In this document: one piece after another, positions 1-12,077 of the stretch
Numbering within the stretch: position 1 is the first letter of the stretch
How the letters are laid out: the number at the start of each line of letters is the position of its first letter
Assembly: GCF_021155765.1 (NCBI RefSeq)
Contig: NC_060111.1
Span: 9,423,981 to 9,487,980 of the forward strand
Source: Diprion similis
Taxonomy: Eukaryota; Arthropoda; Insecta; Hymenoptera; Diprionidae
DNA: 64,000 nucleotides
Direction of reading: 5' to 3'
Position numbers and translations under genes: made by a program
Notes under the pieces: generated by a model
The model's input: only the letters and a program-made list of their open reading frames with translations
What the model was told of the DNA's origin: nothing
The model's database searches: none

Positions 1-388
1 TCTTTTAGTTAGTTTCAGCGCCGAGCCTGTGGGGGGGGGGGGGGCAAGCCGGACTTGGCCCGGACGGCAATCGGAAGAAAGCGAGTTGACGGATTGCGAA
101 CAGATTTGACCAAGATATTTGACTTGGTAATAGAGCATAAAAAAATTTAAACACACTTCACATGTTTCTGGAGGTTTTTTCATAAAATTGTTAATCTTCT
201 ATCATTCATGAACGAATAGAGTTGAGAAAACGAGTTCGCTTAGCCGGAATGTGTTATTTACATATCAACTCATAACATATTTCTCCAAAATTTTCGTGTA
301 GGTTGATTTTTTTTTTAAAACAAATCACGTCGAAGAGAAATTTTTTTAGTAGTCGTACAGTTTTGCCAAACATATTTGATAAAAATTT
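1..388. other. AT-rich non-coding edge
   Basis: A run of 14-15 G (about 31-45) lies near the left edge. No gene is recognised. Confidence 0.4.
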
Positions 389-690
389 GGACGATTCTGA
401 GTATACAATTAATATCTACCAGTTTATTTCTGAATTGTCATTGAACGTTCATTTCCGAACGAATCACTTCTATCCGTTAACCTTTGGAGTACACACGAAT
501 TTTCTACATCGCTGAGTACATTCTGGATCTCGCAGACCAGATAGCCAGATACTCAGAATGTACTCGGCAATGGAAAAAATTTGTGTGTACTCCAAAGGTT
601 ATCGAATAGAAGTGATTCATTTGAAAATGAAAATTCAATGAGAATTCAGAAATGAACTGGTAGATTTTAATTGAATACTCAGAATCGTCC
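389..690. repeat. 302-bp foldback (palindromic) element
   Basis: The two halves are inverted copies. GGACGATTCTGAGTAT at 389 returns as its complement ending at 690, and the inner GAGTACATTCTG / CAGAATGTACTC pair flanks a loop of about 25 bases near 540. The two short ORFs here are mirror images of each other and are not genes. Arms are diverged by point changes, so this is an old insertion. No clear target duplication was seen. Confidence 0.8.
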
Positions 691-1348
691 AACACTTTCT
701 GTGTTTTTTTTACGGTCTACTATTTCAGAATTACTCATCCCATCACCTTTAAAAAATTCTTAGATATCCCTCAAGTATTGTAAAATCAATCCCCGTAGTT
801 CAAATACCTTTTCAGAAATATTAAATTATCGAAAAAAAATTCTGAAAATTTTTATTTTCATTCTATTTTCATGAAAAAAGGAAACTGTGAAAAAATTATC
901 ATTTTAAAAATTTTTTTAATTTTGAGTGAAAATTTGAAAAAATACTGGGTGTTCTCCGATATCTCGTTTCGTAATCAATCAGAGAAAACGTAATATACTC
1001 TTTCATTCGAAACTTGTTCACACAGCGCCAAGCCGGAGCGTAGGGCACCATGACGAAAACATTGCGACACATTGTGAGTTGACAATTAGATTAAGTTAGT
1101 GGTAGAGGGCGGCAGCCTTAGGTTTAGCCCCCCTTCCCGAAAACATCCTAGATCTGGTCCTGGTTGTTTCAAATAGTGATGTTGACCCTGATTCAAACAG
1201 CTACGTACTTGGCGAGCACATTCAATATCTGTACTTCGTCATAATGCCTATTTTTGCTATAATTTCAACTCCAAACTGGACAGTCTCAGCAAAGAACCAA
1301 GCGCAGCGAAAGTGGAGTTCCGGGGGAGTAAAATCTCTCGATGAATTA
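691..1348. other. Non-coding, nothing recognised
   Basis: AT-rich sequence with homopolymer runs. I see no exon-like segment, RNA gene or bounded repeat here. Confidence 0.4.
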
Positions 1349-3878
1349 AGGCGGTAGTCTGGTCTAGAGCGAGATTTTTGGCGTCATTTTTGGGTTGGAA
1401 TAATGTTTAAACCGTTGAAGCTGTCTTGATGAAATTTTACATATGTATTTATTGTTCCTTTGAGAATGTATCTACATTAAAAAAAAAAAATTATTTTAAA
1501 TATTTTCATGTATTTTTTCAGTTTTTTGCAACATGGTCCGCCGGAAACCGCCTCAATCACTGCCCACCCTGGGTGATGTTGTATGCACCTGAAAAAAAAA
1601 TATATTCTCAATCTGTATGAGTATTCTGAGCACTGGTAGTAAAATTAGCACTTGAAAAAATTTTGTTACAAAATAGCGGCCTGTTAAACTTTGATTAACG
1701 ATGTTTCATACATTTTCGGATATTCGACGAGTTATGTAAAATGTGGGCAAAATTATTGTTCGACTCAATTCTGCTACCAGTCCTCAGAAAGAAGCTACCG
1801 AAGGTATGTGCAAAATTTGAGCTCGATCGGTCATTTAGTTATAGAGATATCGTGGGCGCCAATTTGAAAACCATAGTTCTGAAATAAACGCGTTCAAAGT
1901 TTTGATACCGTTAGATGAGGTTTAAATTGAATTATCGATGCTTACTAGTTAATCTGTCAACCCGGGTCCATAGATTGCTCCTTCTTCCCTTTCATAAAAA
2001 TGGTCTTGCTCCAATAGTGCTTCCCTTCTATCAGTTCTGGCTTTTTTTGAGGCGAATCACGAACGTTTTTCGGAACGGTTGATTCTCTGTTGATCACGTA
2101 ACGTTACATATGCGTATGCTTGCTGTCCGATTTTTACACCCATCGTATGTAATATCTTCAATATTGTTGTGAACCCTTCGTTGAAAATACACGTAGCTAG
2201 AAAAGTGGCAATTTCAATCGTAACAGCTCCAGAGTGAATGTGTTTTAGAGCGAACATTCAAATCAATGAATTTACAGACTCATTATTGTTTTGCGTCTCC
2301 GCTCCTAGGCACTGCTCTAAAAAATCGTCCGACGAAAGATTTTCGTATATGGACTTTATCGTCTATAAGACTTGATCACAGATGGGCGGTCTATCATGTC
2401 TGAAATCTTCGAGTGACCCAGCAGTCTCTGTGTTACGCCACTTGCACCAGCTCGAAGGTCCTGGCGGGCAATACATGTGTTGAGGGTTTTCGTCACTTGA
2501 AGCATAGTGATAGAATGATGACCACACGGCTTCCTTCATTTCTTTGATTGAATGACAATTCCTTCTCGCCGATTACCTTGTCAGTCAATTTTCCTCTGCC
2601 TTTTCCACCTATACCTTTACATTGTTTTTTAACGTTACGTAATCTTGTTCCCATTCTTTTCGAAACATGTCCAATACACTCTTGTTTTTGTACAATAGTA
2701 TCTTTGCCGTAAGGACACGTATCTCCAATTGCTTTATACGTTTTGCAACCTCTTTCGCCAATGTATCCAGTGTATTGCACGCCGTATTTTTCTACCGATA
2801 GGAGAAACATTTCTAATGCCGCGTCAGCTTCCATCTTACCTGCACCGCCATGGCGGTTATTAGTACAGTCTTCGTGAGTTTCGAACCAATCATCGAATTC
2901 CTCAGTGGTCATCTTGTTTTTACTTACGGCACACGCTTGGCAAAAGTTTGATTTGACCACATTATCTAGCACTTTTTCGCTATATTTACCAATTATACTA
3001 GTCACGCCAAACCGTGAACTAAACCCTCGTTTTTTCCAAGTACCAACCCCCGACACTGTTAGCTTTGATGATGAAGATTCTTTTTCAAAAGTCAGATCTG
3101 TCTCCTCATCGACGGCTTTTTGCAGCACGCAATCGTACACAACAGCAACCGCGCAGTGCAATTTTTTCAACACAGCAGAATAATTTGCTTTTGAGATTCC
3201 CACTCCGATATCCATTATCCCACGAAATATATTGAGTCCTTCTCTGTCAATTCCTAACAATCGCATTGCCACCACAATCAGACGATTGATCTCAAATGTT
3301 TTATCGATAAACGGAGAAGTGTTGATATACCGGGAATCGCACATACATTTCATTTCGATTTTGAAACCCGACCCGCGAGACGCGGTTTTAGCGAAGGAAA
3401 CTTCGTTTTTACAAGTTTTAGATGCACTTGTTGAAAAGATGCACTTGTTAGATTCTCACTGCTTTCAACAGTATGCTGATTTCCTCGATATTCTCCATTT
3501 TTCGTCACTGAATTTCGATGCATGCGAAATTTATTCGATTCCGTACCTTTCTTACTGTTCATTTTACAGAATTATTTTCGTATCTGCCCTGTTCGAAGTT
3601 TGGGACGTAACTGAATCTAGCACAGTTCAAATACGTTGAAACAAAATGGAGAAGTATTCGAAATAATTCTGAGAGCTGTATTACCGTTATACTGTTTGGA
3701 GCCCTAGCGGACAGTGCCCCTTCCCGGAACGAGCACGCAGCTTACTTATAATTTTTATTGCTCTGCTAATTTTTGAAATATCAATAAACGGTTTTTACGA
3801 GCTTATTAAAAAACGTCTAAGGAATAATAGAAGGAAAAAAAGTCGATTTTTTCCAATTTCTAGACCAGACTACCGCCT
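1349..3878. mobile_element. Mutator-like (MULE) DNA transposon, decayed
   Basis: A 20-bp terminal inverted repeat pairs 1349-1368 (AGGCGGTAGTCTGG...) with 3859-3878. Between them lies a minus-strand Mutator-like transposase pseudogene. The repeat is perfect over 20 bp but the sequence just inside it is diverged. No 9-bp target duplication is obvious in the flanks, so the ends may have been trimmed or the flanks mutated. Confidence 0.7.
2057..3562 (-). pseudogene. Mutator-like transposase, frameshifted
   Basis: Translation matches the arthropod Mutator-like transposase family (the Mutator domain family found in many insects and cnidarians). The best part is the 286-codon reading frame at 2493-3353, with the family landmarks FEINR.IV.AMRLLG, GTWKKRGF, GKMEADAA and CIGHVSKRMGTRLR. 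Upstream sequence to about 3460 continues the same frame. The C-terminal block around 2390-2490 (PSSWCKW type) and the segment 2057-2257 (IEIATFLATCIFNEGF) continue the family in other frames, so at least two frameshifts break the gene. The expected acidic residue in the SGDGTWKKRGF motif is Val here (SGVG), and the YIGD.D motif reads YIGERG, so the catalytic acids are also lost. The family assignment rests on remembered motifs, not on a search. Confidence 0.75.
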
Positions 3879-4320
3879 CAAATGGGGGAGCTACCAATCT
3901 TATTCTAGCTAATTATTTTTCGTTTAAATTCTTATCAAAATCTAAAATAAAAATATTGACATTCTCAAAATGAGTTTAGCCGAAAAACCATGAATATAAT
4001 ATAATCCAATTAATGAAATCGTTTTCAGTTTGTCTGTAGATGACTGTAGAGCAGTTAGAATTGCGTGATAGTGAACAGATTTTTTTCAATAAAATTGTAA
4101 AAAATTCTACATGTATCTAGCCGACAATCATATCTAAAATTCAACATTTTCAATAAATTCCGTCATATACCGATAGAATATAGTATGTAAGGAAATCGTT
4201 TATTGTTGCAATCGTTTTAGAGTTAACCCCTTCTTCTGATTTATTAAAATTATAAAATTGTAGAGTTGATTTTATCATTGAGCAAAGATAACCGCAGTTG
4301 CTATTCGCACGGTTAAGTAT

Positions 4321-4612
4321 CTGCATGGTGTTTGTATGGAGTGTAACGTTCATCGCATTCCTATCATACCTAGGCCAAACCAGAACAAACTCTAACCTTT
4401 GGGCTGCAACAATCACCCTTCGCGTTTTTCGTACAGGATGTTGTGTTGTGGTTTCGGTCATGTCCCTATCACACGGAGACCCAACTTATTTTACCCTTTG
4501 GGCTGCGCACTAAAACGCAGAAGATGACTGTCGCAGCCCAAAGGTTAATAAGTTTGGCCTACGTATGACAGAGACGCGATGAACGTTACACTCCATAACA
4601 AACACCATGCAG
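4321..4612. repeat. 292-bp foldback element
   Basis: CTGCATGGTGTTTG at 4321 is mirrored by the segment ending CACCATGCAG at 4612. The arms share the TGGAGTGTAACGTTCATCGC block and the AACCTTTGGGCTGC block. The middle (CGTTTTTCG...GTTGTGGTTTCGG) recurs around 5985-6020 and 6335-6350, so this is one member of a local repeat family. Confidence 0.7.
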
Positions 4613-4990
4613 AGACGTGTTAACTGTTACGTCCTACGAGAACGAACCCAAAATTCTAAAAGTTTATTATATTTGGCTAAGTCACGGAGGTTCTGATTTA
4701 ATTACTCTATGACTTCATTCTACGATTTCGGTAAAGTTCTGAACTGTTTTCTATGATGTCTAAACCTCTTCGCTATTCTATTCAACGTCTCAATTTCTTC
4801 TCTAATATTCTGTTTACGGTACTATTTCTTCTCCAATATTCTGAATCGGGATTGATTACGTGGAGAAGTAGGAAAAGTTCAAAAGAGTCGCGGTTTCTCG
4901 CGGGTCTAGAACGATTGGTTGAGGCTGGTAATTATTTGGGGGTAAGGTTCCTGTCTAAGTTGTAGCGCTAATTGGTCGTATCGCTGTTAA

Positions 4991-5189
4991 CCCTTTGGAT
5001 ACATTTGACGTCTGAGCAGGGGGGTGACTACTTATCGTATAGGGAAAGATACCAGTGTCACCCCCCCTGCGTCTGAGACACGTCATTCACTTTTTTCCCC
5101 TAGGAGCGGATGACGTGTTTAAGACGTCAAACCAAAAATTAACCGTTCCACATGCAAATATTTTCTCAAATAAATCTGTACCCAAGGGG
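4991..5189. mobile_element. piggyBac-type MITE with TTAA duplication
   Basis: A 199-bp element begins CCCTTTGG and ends CCAAGGGG. It is flanked on both sides by TTAA (4987-4990 and 5190-5193), the piggyBac target. An inner pair (GTCTGAGCAGGGGGGTGAC against GTCACCCCCCCTGCGTCTGA) makes a subterminal inverted repeat. There is no coding capacity, so it must depend on a transposase encoded elsewhere. Confidence 0.75.
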
Positions 5190-5793
5190 TTAAAACGAAG
5201 GCGCTATCCCTAGTTCTGAGTATAAGGACTTCTTTATCTGTGAGCTATCCATGATTTTTCTTCCCACGTTTCCTATATTTAGTCTATTCGATTATCTTAA
5301 TTCAGTGCTGCGTTTGAAATCTATTGCAAGTGTTTATTGCTTGAGGTATTGCAGCTGAGTCGTAAATTAAGGGTTTTATGTGAAAGCTAATGTTGAAAAA
5401 TATAATGGTCAAATGCGAAAAAATATACCCATGTATGTACCATATATGTATGAGCTTGAATGATGAAGTAACGGTTAATCTAGTATATGAGAACTATCGA
5501 TATAAGAGTAGGTATTCCACGTTGCAATGGCAACTGTGTATGTCGGTATTAGTCTAAGAACTATGTACATACATTCGTTGGTAGAGGTAGGGTGCGGAGA
5601 AGGTGCAGCCATGGTTACCGGCAGGGAGGACACACGTACCCATGCGAATAGCACCGACGTTTACTTTGTACAATGATGACGTCATAACCCCAAATTTGCA
5701 ATTTCATAATTTGATTAAACCAGAAGAAGAGGTTAACTACAAAATAATTGCAACAATAAAAGATTGCCCTACAAACAATGCCCTATCGATATG

Positions 5794-6146
5794 GATTTAC
5801 GAAAATTTCGTCGAAAACAATTAATCGAAAACACAATTCATCGAAAACACAATTTGTCGCAAACACAATTCGTCGAAAATTTTTTCTTCCAGTTTTTAAT
5901 GTAAATGTGCTGAAAATGCCGAAGTTATTCTAGCCTTCCAGGTAGCCCAAGTTATTCTAACCTTTCGGGTGCCACTGACACCTTCTGCGTTTTCATTACC
6001 CTCGTGTGTGTTGTGGTTTCGGGGTAGCCGAAGTTATTCTAGCCTTTCCGGTAGCCCAAGTTATTCTAACGAATTGTGTTTTCGATGAATTGTTTTCAAC
6101 GAATTGTGTTCTCGATGAATTGTTCTCGACGAATTTTCCGCAGACG
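5794..6146. mobile_element. MULE-type MITE, 9-bp target duplication
   Basis: A 353-bp non-coding foldback is flanked by the 9-bp direct repeat ATCGATATG (5785-5793 and 6147-6155), the target length typical of Mutator-like elements. The ends contain repeated CGAAAACACAATTCATCG-like units, mirrored at 6075-6140. The middle has two copies of a block with GAAGTTATTCTAGCC and AAGTTATTCTAAC. It interrupts the right arm of the larger inverted repeat. Confidence 0.65.
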
Positions 6147-6585
6147 ATCGATATGTGACGGAATTTATTGAAAATATTGAATCTTATATATAATAGTCGG
6201 CTACATGCATGTAGAATTTTTTATAATTTTATTCAAAAAAATCTAACTGCACTACAATCATCGACAGATGAACTGCAGACGATTTCATTAATTAAACTAA
6301 ATTAAATTGATGGTTTGTCGGCTAAAACTGTGTTGTGGTTCGGAGGCTGAACTTATTCTAACCCTTGAGCTGCGACAGTCACCTTCGCCTTCCTACAACC
6401 GAGAGGTTCGTTTCAACTTTATACGCGATTGTCGGCTAGATACATGTAGAATTTTTTTTAATAGATCGGTTCACTATCAAACAATTCTAACTACACTACA
6501 ATCATCTACAGACGAACTGCAAATGATTCCATTAATTAGATTAGATTAGTTTGATGGTTTGTCGGCTAAACTTATATTAATTGTG

Positions 6586-8639
6586 TTCTTTCATATACAG
6601 ACATACGTATATATATATATCGAGAAGAAGCGTTGTGGGTGCCATATAGCGGCGAAAAGAAAAGGTACTATTTTCTTGAGTTTTGGCATCACATGTAGCA
6701 CCGAGTTGGTCCTCCTTCTCTCCACTTCTCTCTACCCTCCATAGTCAAACGGCGCTCTCTGCGTCCTCCCCTGCACGCGTAACTCAATCCAGCATGTCAA
6801 TGTTCGTGGACATGACTGACAATGATTAAAGGAAGGCTGCGTCGATTCTCGGAACGAGGGCCTTATCAAACTGGACGTAGAATTTTAGGGGTCGCTCCGG
6901 CACCTGACAGGTAAGTCAGCGGACGACAGGCTGCCGTCTGCCGTGTATGTTGCCCTTACAGCATCCGAGAAAGCTGGCAGTCGAAGTAGTACGGGAGATT
7001 CGTCATTTAGACCGTCAGTACGTGAATTCGTCACGAGCTGGAAACGGTAGTTGTCGGTAGCTGTTGATCCCTCCGTGATCGGGATCGCAGTCGTTCTGGT
7101 ACGCTGTTATCTTGCACCGAGACGCGGAATTACAGAATTTACAAAGTCAGCGTTTAAAAACGTTAGTCACCAGTAATTGTTGCCTATTTTGTATCGAATT
7201 TGCTTGGAGTACCCCGCCAGGGACACGTTTCCCGGGAATTTCGTTTAGTTTTGTGCCCTTGTAACGGACCATTCTAAAATGCCACGTTACAGTGGTTTAT
7301 ATGAAAAATCTCAATGATATAATAAATTTACTTACTTTCAGGAGGAGGTTCCATTTTAAATAATTCAAATTGCTCAATTCTACTAAAAGTTATTTCAGTA
7401 GCGCATGACCGATCCTACCTGCTCGAGCGTTTCGGCTGGAATAAGGCCCCAACTATTAAATGCAACATCTGCCACTTCCCTACCCTTGGAAAGGACGCCC
7501 TCTACCGGGTCCAATACTTAGCATTCTTTAAATTTAAACTTCATTTTTCGATTTATGACCAGCGATTTGGGATTTGGGAATTGGAACCACTGTGCGCCGT
7601 TGCCTCTCCCCGCTTTACCGTCAACAGCTACCCACCAAAATTTGTGAATGACTGACCAGCGACGAGGGAGAACCACCCCCCGCTCACCGTCGAAACATCA
7701 TACAGCTGCGCGGAGGAAGAATCGCAATCTACGAAATCAATGACAGATCAATTATTGCGTATTCTTGCGTGTATGACGTCACGTAGCGCGTAGCATACTG
7801 AGATCAGTGTTCCAGTGTTGCAACAGGTCGTTCGATTTTGAACTCACTCTAGTTCTGGCGATTGCGTGTTGTAACGTGATGAAGAGAAATCTTCTGTAAC
7901 GAGTACGGTTTGAGATTTTGCGAGATTATGTTGCTGCCGAAAAATTACGAAAGTGTTGGCGATTTCGTCCATTGGATGTGGAACGGTAAACGCTGCTATT
8001 ATATATAAGCGAATTTCGAAAGTAACGGAATAAATGCTTGACAAATAACGGATAAATATTTTGGATTTGCGTTGTCGACGTGTGCTCGAAATTCGTTTGC
8101 CGATTCTTTTACTTGGTGACCGTATCTTGAGTTTCGCGTTTTGGGTAGCGTAAATATTGAGTTTGTTGAGAATGTCGAGTAGAGTCACGGTTCCGAATTA
8201 CGTCTTTTTCGTCTTGTAATTTGCGTTTAGTATAAATTCTGAAATTTTTGGAATAAGAATTGCGTATCCCCGTGAAAAAAATCAGATCATCACTTTAATT
8301 TTTTTTCTGAAATCATCGTGTCACAGTATAAAATTCGTGCAGTTCTCGAAAATTAAATCATTGTTGCTTCCAATGGTGAAAATGGAATGTTCTTTTCAAT
8401 TCTTGTTTTCGTGTACTAGGGTAAAAACTATCATACAAAATAAATCTACTAAACAACAAGCTACTACTTCAACTAATGGAAATATCATCTGGGATTGAAC
8501 GGGATTGGAATGAAGAAAGTGGATTAGTTTTTTACTGTCACTATTACAGTCTGGTAGTAAATAACGCTTATCGTGTAATTTTCTGTTCACAATAATAAAT
8601 TTTTGCTGCATAGACGTATGTACGTACATACTTTACCAG
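6586..8639. other. Non-coding region, possible 5' exon
   Basis: The stretch 6740-7260 is less AT-rich than its surroundings and contains a consensus splice donor (CAG then GTAAGT at about 6911), so it could be a non-coding first exon of a gene leaving the window. I could not connect it to any coding exon. A C-rich block lies at about 7560-7700. Short ORFs here show no recognisable family. Confidence 0.3.
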
Positions 8640-8928
8640 TCAAATCGTATAGACTAAGAGTTCGCATGGAATGAGTACTGTTTTGTTAATCAGAGAATTC
8701 TTATTCGAACTGTTATTAAAAAGTTCCCAGTGATCGTCTGAGCCACATCTGCAATATGCTGCGTATTTTCCCACAACAGTGCGTAGAGCAATATTATTGG
8801 AATGAAAAGAAACTGCACCTCTCAGTTCAAACACATTATCAGTATGTATGATTTTTTTGTGAATATCGTCCAATTTCACTTTCATATGCGGTGCAATGTC
8901 ACTGGAACTTTCCTCATTTGGTGCTGGT
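8640..8928 (-). pseudogene. USP-like C-terminal (His box) exon
   Basis: The exon follows a polypyrimidine tract and CTACCAG, and ends at TGA (8640). It encodes about 96 residues ending in LLVYTI. The order ELRGAVSF, then a variable stretch, then GKYAAYCR, HWELFNN and a hydrophobic end matches the His-box end of USP-type deubiquitinases (G-H/K-Y-x-A-Y-x-R, W, N/D). The usual catalytic His of the GHY motif reads Lys here (GKY), so peptidase activity is doubtful. Confidence 0.5.
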
Positions 8929-9587
8929 AGAAAAAAAAGATCACTACTGAATTATACATAATTTTTGTAAATCTTAAAACATTACGAATCTGTGTTGGCA
9001 TAATTTATACTGTTGAAAATTACTGGGTAGAATTTCCTAAACTGTATTAAAAGTTTTATTCGAATACGGAACAGTGAATTCACCATACGTTCATGTTCAA
9101 TATATAAATACAATAAATATAATACACAATTTAGTAAATTCAAATTACTTTTTTGTGTTTTTCTTATGAATTTTAGTAAAATCATGTGATTTTATCATTA
9201 ATATTAGGCAAATACATAGTTATTTACGTTGCTACACCGAATTTATAAATTTACAATTTGATCTCGTAATTTGACAACTCTTTTTCACAGTAAATGTGTA
9301 GTAAGTTAACAATCATTTTCAACAGTGTATATTGTAGCTGGTGCAATTGTTCTGGCTTTTCAATCTATATCGCAATTTTTTAGAACGTTCAAATTGTTCA
9401 AATGGAGCTGTACTCAAAATGAGAAGACTACTTCAAATTCAGAAAAGTTTAAAGAACTTTCTAAACATTTTAGTTTCCTTCTCTGATATCCACGGTATTA
9501 CAAAGAATTTCAAAATCAGTAAATTTTTTCAAAAAGGCTAATACTTGGAAAATGCATGGTGAGTAATTATAACTTTATTGGGTTATA

Positions 9588-10185
9588 TTAACTGTATCGT
9601 AATGATAACCAAACTTCAATTATAATTGATCGTGAGTGTAGTAAATTACCTTCGTTTGTAAGAAGAATTTCGATAAAGAGGCGAAGGCAACCCAATTCAG
9701 GTATTACCCATTTGAAACCCATACACGTTTCGCCGTCGAATCTTGTATTTCTACACATCCCCATAGTACCCCTCAAACGCTGAGCTACCGTATCGTATAG
9801 GTTCTGCAGCGACATGTTGATCGTCGTATGGGCTATAACGTACACCGGCACATAAGTTGATGTATCGTAAGTACGCAATGCATCTCGGCAATAGATTTTT
9901 TCTCGAGCAGTTGGAAAATTGACTAGAATCTTGGAAATCAGATAAGATATCGTGTCTTCACATGCAATAGCTGTAGCATCGTACGCCAAAGGTTTTCTCG
10001 GATATGCACAGCAATCAATAAGAATTTTTGTTCGTTCGTGGTACGTATGCATAATGATGCCATCTTTGACAAAATTCTTAATCAAACGTAAGTACTCGTC
10101 ATTATTTATAATTTGATCGATCTGAGCACTGTATTTTGGACTGTCGTCGTATATGCAACAGAGACTTGATGCTAGACTGTCGAAG
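9588..10185 (-). pseudogene. USP-like Cys-box and middle segment
   Basis: One open frame runs from the CAFDSLASSL motif (near 10180) through a long helical stretch to a conserved-looking block with four cysteines (CRNTRFDGETC...) and a donor at about 9647. Immediately upstream of the Cys box the frame is broken: the preceding segment (LPKQIRSSLILKIGNRTKDL..., about 10190-10330) reads into it only after a frame change. That position is where the NTC motif should be. No introns are needed between the two halves, so this is a lesion rather than splicing. Confidence 0.45.
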
Positions 10186-12077
10186 GCACAGGTGTGTCAT
10201 AACTTTGCCTATATCTTTAATTGTGATAGGCTTCAAATCTTTAGTCCGGTTGCCAATTTTCAAGATTAGTGAACTACGAATTTGTTTTGGCAGGTTTAGG
10301 TTGACGTATCGTGAATGCGATTTTGGGAGAAGATATGAAGCTGGATTGCATTGTATTTTACTTTTACAGCTTCACTGGTTCGTGGCATCACTTTCCTCAA
10401 TTTGTACCGCAGAATATGTACGTGAATTTTTCAGCTGGTACAATGCAGCGTACATAAATACAACATCTCTAATCGATTCATAATAATACACGTTGTATTT
10501 TAATTCCAGAATCGCAAAAAGGGGGTTACTATGCTTCCACTCAGAATTAATGTACCGATGTTCCAATTGTCTGAGCGCGTTAGCGGTGGGGATAACCGCT
10601 GGCTCTGGATCACCTGTGAAATAACAGCGATATGTAATTTCATGTGTCAAAATTTTGCAAGTCGTTGCTAATCATGATACCACGTAATCAATTTCTTCAG
10701 TTCTGAGATTTATAACATATCCAAATATCTATTAGCAATATTCCAATATGGGATCCGATTGTAAGTATAACCAAAGTGCCCGTGAATTCAACGGAAAATT
10801 AATCCATTCTTGCTAGGCATAGCTACAGTAATATACACACTGAGAAAATTTTAATTGATCACGGTTCATAGAAAATTCAAGTAAAATAGATATCGTTGTA
10901 ATGAAGATCTAAATATTGTCGGAATTACAAGAAAATGTTGTATAAGTTAATCTTTAGTGTGATTATAGTTGTCAATACTACATTCTCTGGTTATAACAAT
11001 ATTGAATCTGTTCGTTTGGTTTACTACATTTTTTGAGTGGAATAAAACATCAATCCACTCTTGCCCCAACATCAAATTATTGCAGTAATTACGAAAACTT
11101 TAATATGAGTGAGAAGAATAGTAACACGTACTAAATTTTCTGGTTACAGCTACAAAACTTATTTTTATTCAATATCCAAAGCTATATTCTTCAATTGTAA
11201 TGAAAAAATGAAAATAGTTGATGACTGTATAATAACGTTAACAAGAAAAGCATACAAAATCATCAATGAACATACCTTGTGTCATAAACCTATTTTCCTT
11301 CGTTCTTCTGTGCATCCCGGGTGTTTCGCCTTCATCAACAATGAATTTTACAGCTCTGTCACGGGCATGTCCTATCATTCGACGTTTCTCTTTGGTTGTA
11401 CAACACTGATCAAATGATCCGCTGTATGTGCATGCCATCAATACTTTAGACTGAAATAATGATTAACTAAAATGTTACAACAATAAGTAGAGATAAATCC
11501 CGATGAAATTGAAGTTTAAGTCGTTTCATGCATGAATGTCAATTGATATTCGTTTTGTAACTGCATAGTAGACCAAGCAATGGGAAGACCTGGTAAAATC
11601 GTGACTAACGGAAACAGAGTTTCAGTATTACTTGTAATTCACACTCACCTCGAATCTTGAGGAGGCATACTATGAACACTGTCCTTAATTAGAGAGGCAC
11701 ACTTTTTGCATCTTCCAAGGATACTCACGTAATTCTGTGCTGTGACATATGCCTTTGCCCTACGAAATGCAAGAACGCAAGAAGCTAAATGGGTATTCTC
11801 TCAAAAATGCTCAGCTTTCATAAGTGTCCACGCTTTGGGTCTCAGAGCCAAGTACGTTCGGGATTTTCTGCTGTCCTTTCCTTTTTCACCTCTGCACTTG
11901 TACACCACTTCAGTTGGCAACATTATTTTCCATTCTCCGGGTTATAGTGAATTCTTTGTAATTTTCAGTATCCTCACATTGGTCACTCCAGCTACCTATA
12001 TTGGAAAATTCAACAATTGCTCAATTTGGAATCTATTTGTTGCAGATCTGAAATATACGGTTTCGAAAACTATGTGA

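Larger units (their letters stand above)
3974..6327. repeat. Large composite inverted-repeat element
   Basis: The left arm, about 3974-4290 (starting GTTTAGCCGAAAAACCAT), reappears inverted at about 5690-6327 (ending ATGGTTTGTCGGCTAAAAC). Shared internal blocks include the TACATGTAGAATTTTTTATA type. The interior has been invaded by a foldback (4321-4612), a piggyBac-type MITE (4991-5189) and a MULE-type MITE (5794-6146). A further partial copy of the right arm lies in direct orientation at about 6427-6585. Confidence 0.6.
8640..12077 (-). pseudogene. Transposon-derived gene with USP-like peptidase half, broken
   Basis: A chain of exon-like minus-strand segments with good splice sites: about 11660-11760 (GRCKKC zinc-knuckle-like segment, donor GTGAGT), 11276-11450 (acceptor TTTCAG, donor GTATGT), a segment from about 10612 down to 10372 (acceptor TTTCACAG), 10372 to about 10085, 10085 to about 9650 (donor GTAATT) and 8640 to about 8928 (acceptor CTACCAG). 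The N-terminal parts resemble the zinc-binding N-terminus of an insect transposase-like family (RRMIGHARDRAVKFIV, then GDPEPAVIPTANALRQ). The C-terminal parts resemble a ubiquitin-specific-protease-type fold: CAFDSLASSL as Cys box and GKYAAYCRCG..HWELFNN as His box. Decay is seen as a stop after DATNQ near 10375, a frameshift directly before the Cys box near 10185, and phase mismatches between exons. Family names are from pattern memory. Confidence 0.45.

Noticed and set aside
303..695. Two similar small proteins on opposite strands
   Set aside because: They are the mirrored arms of one foldback element.
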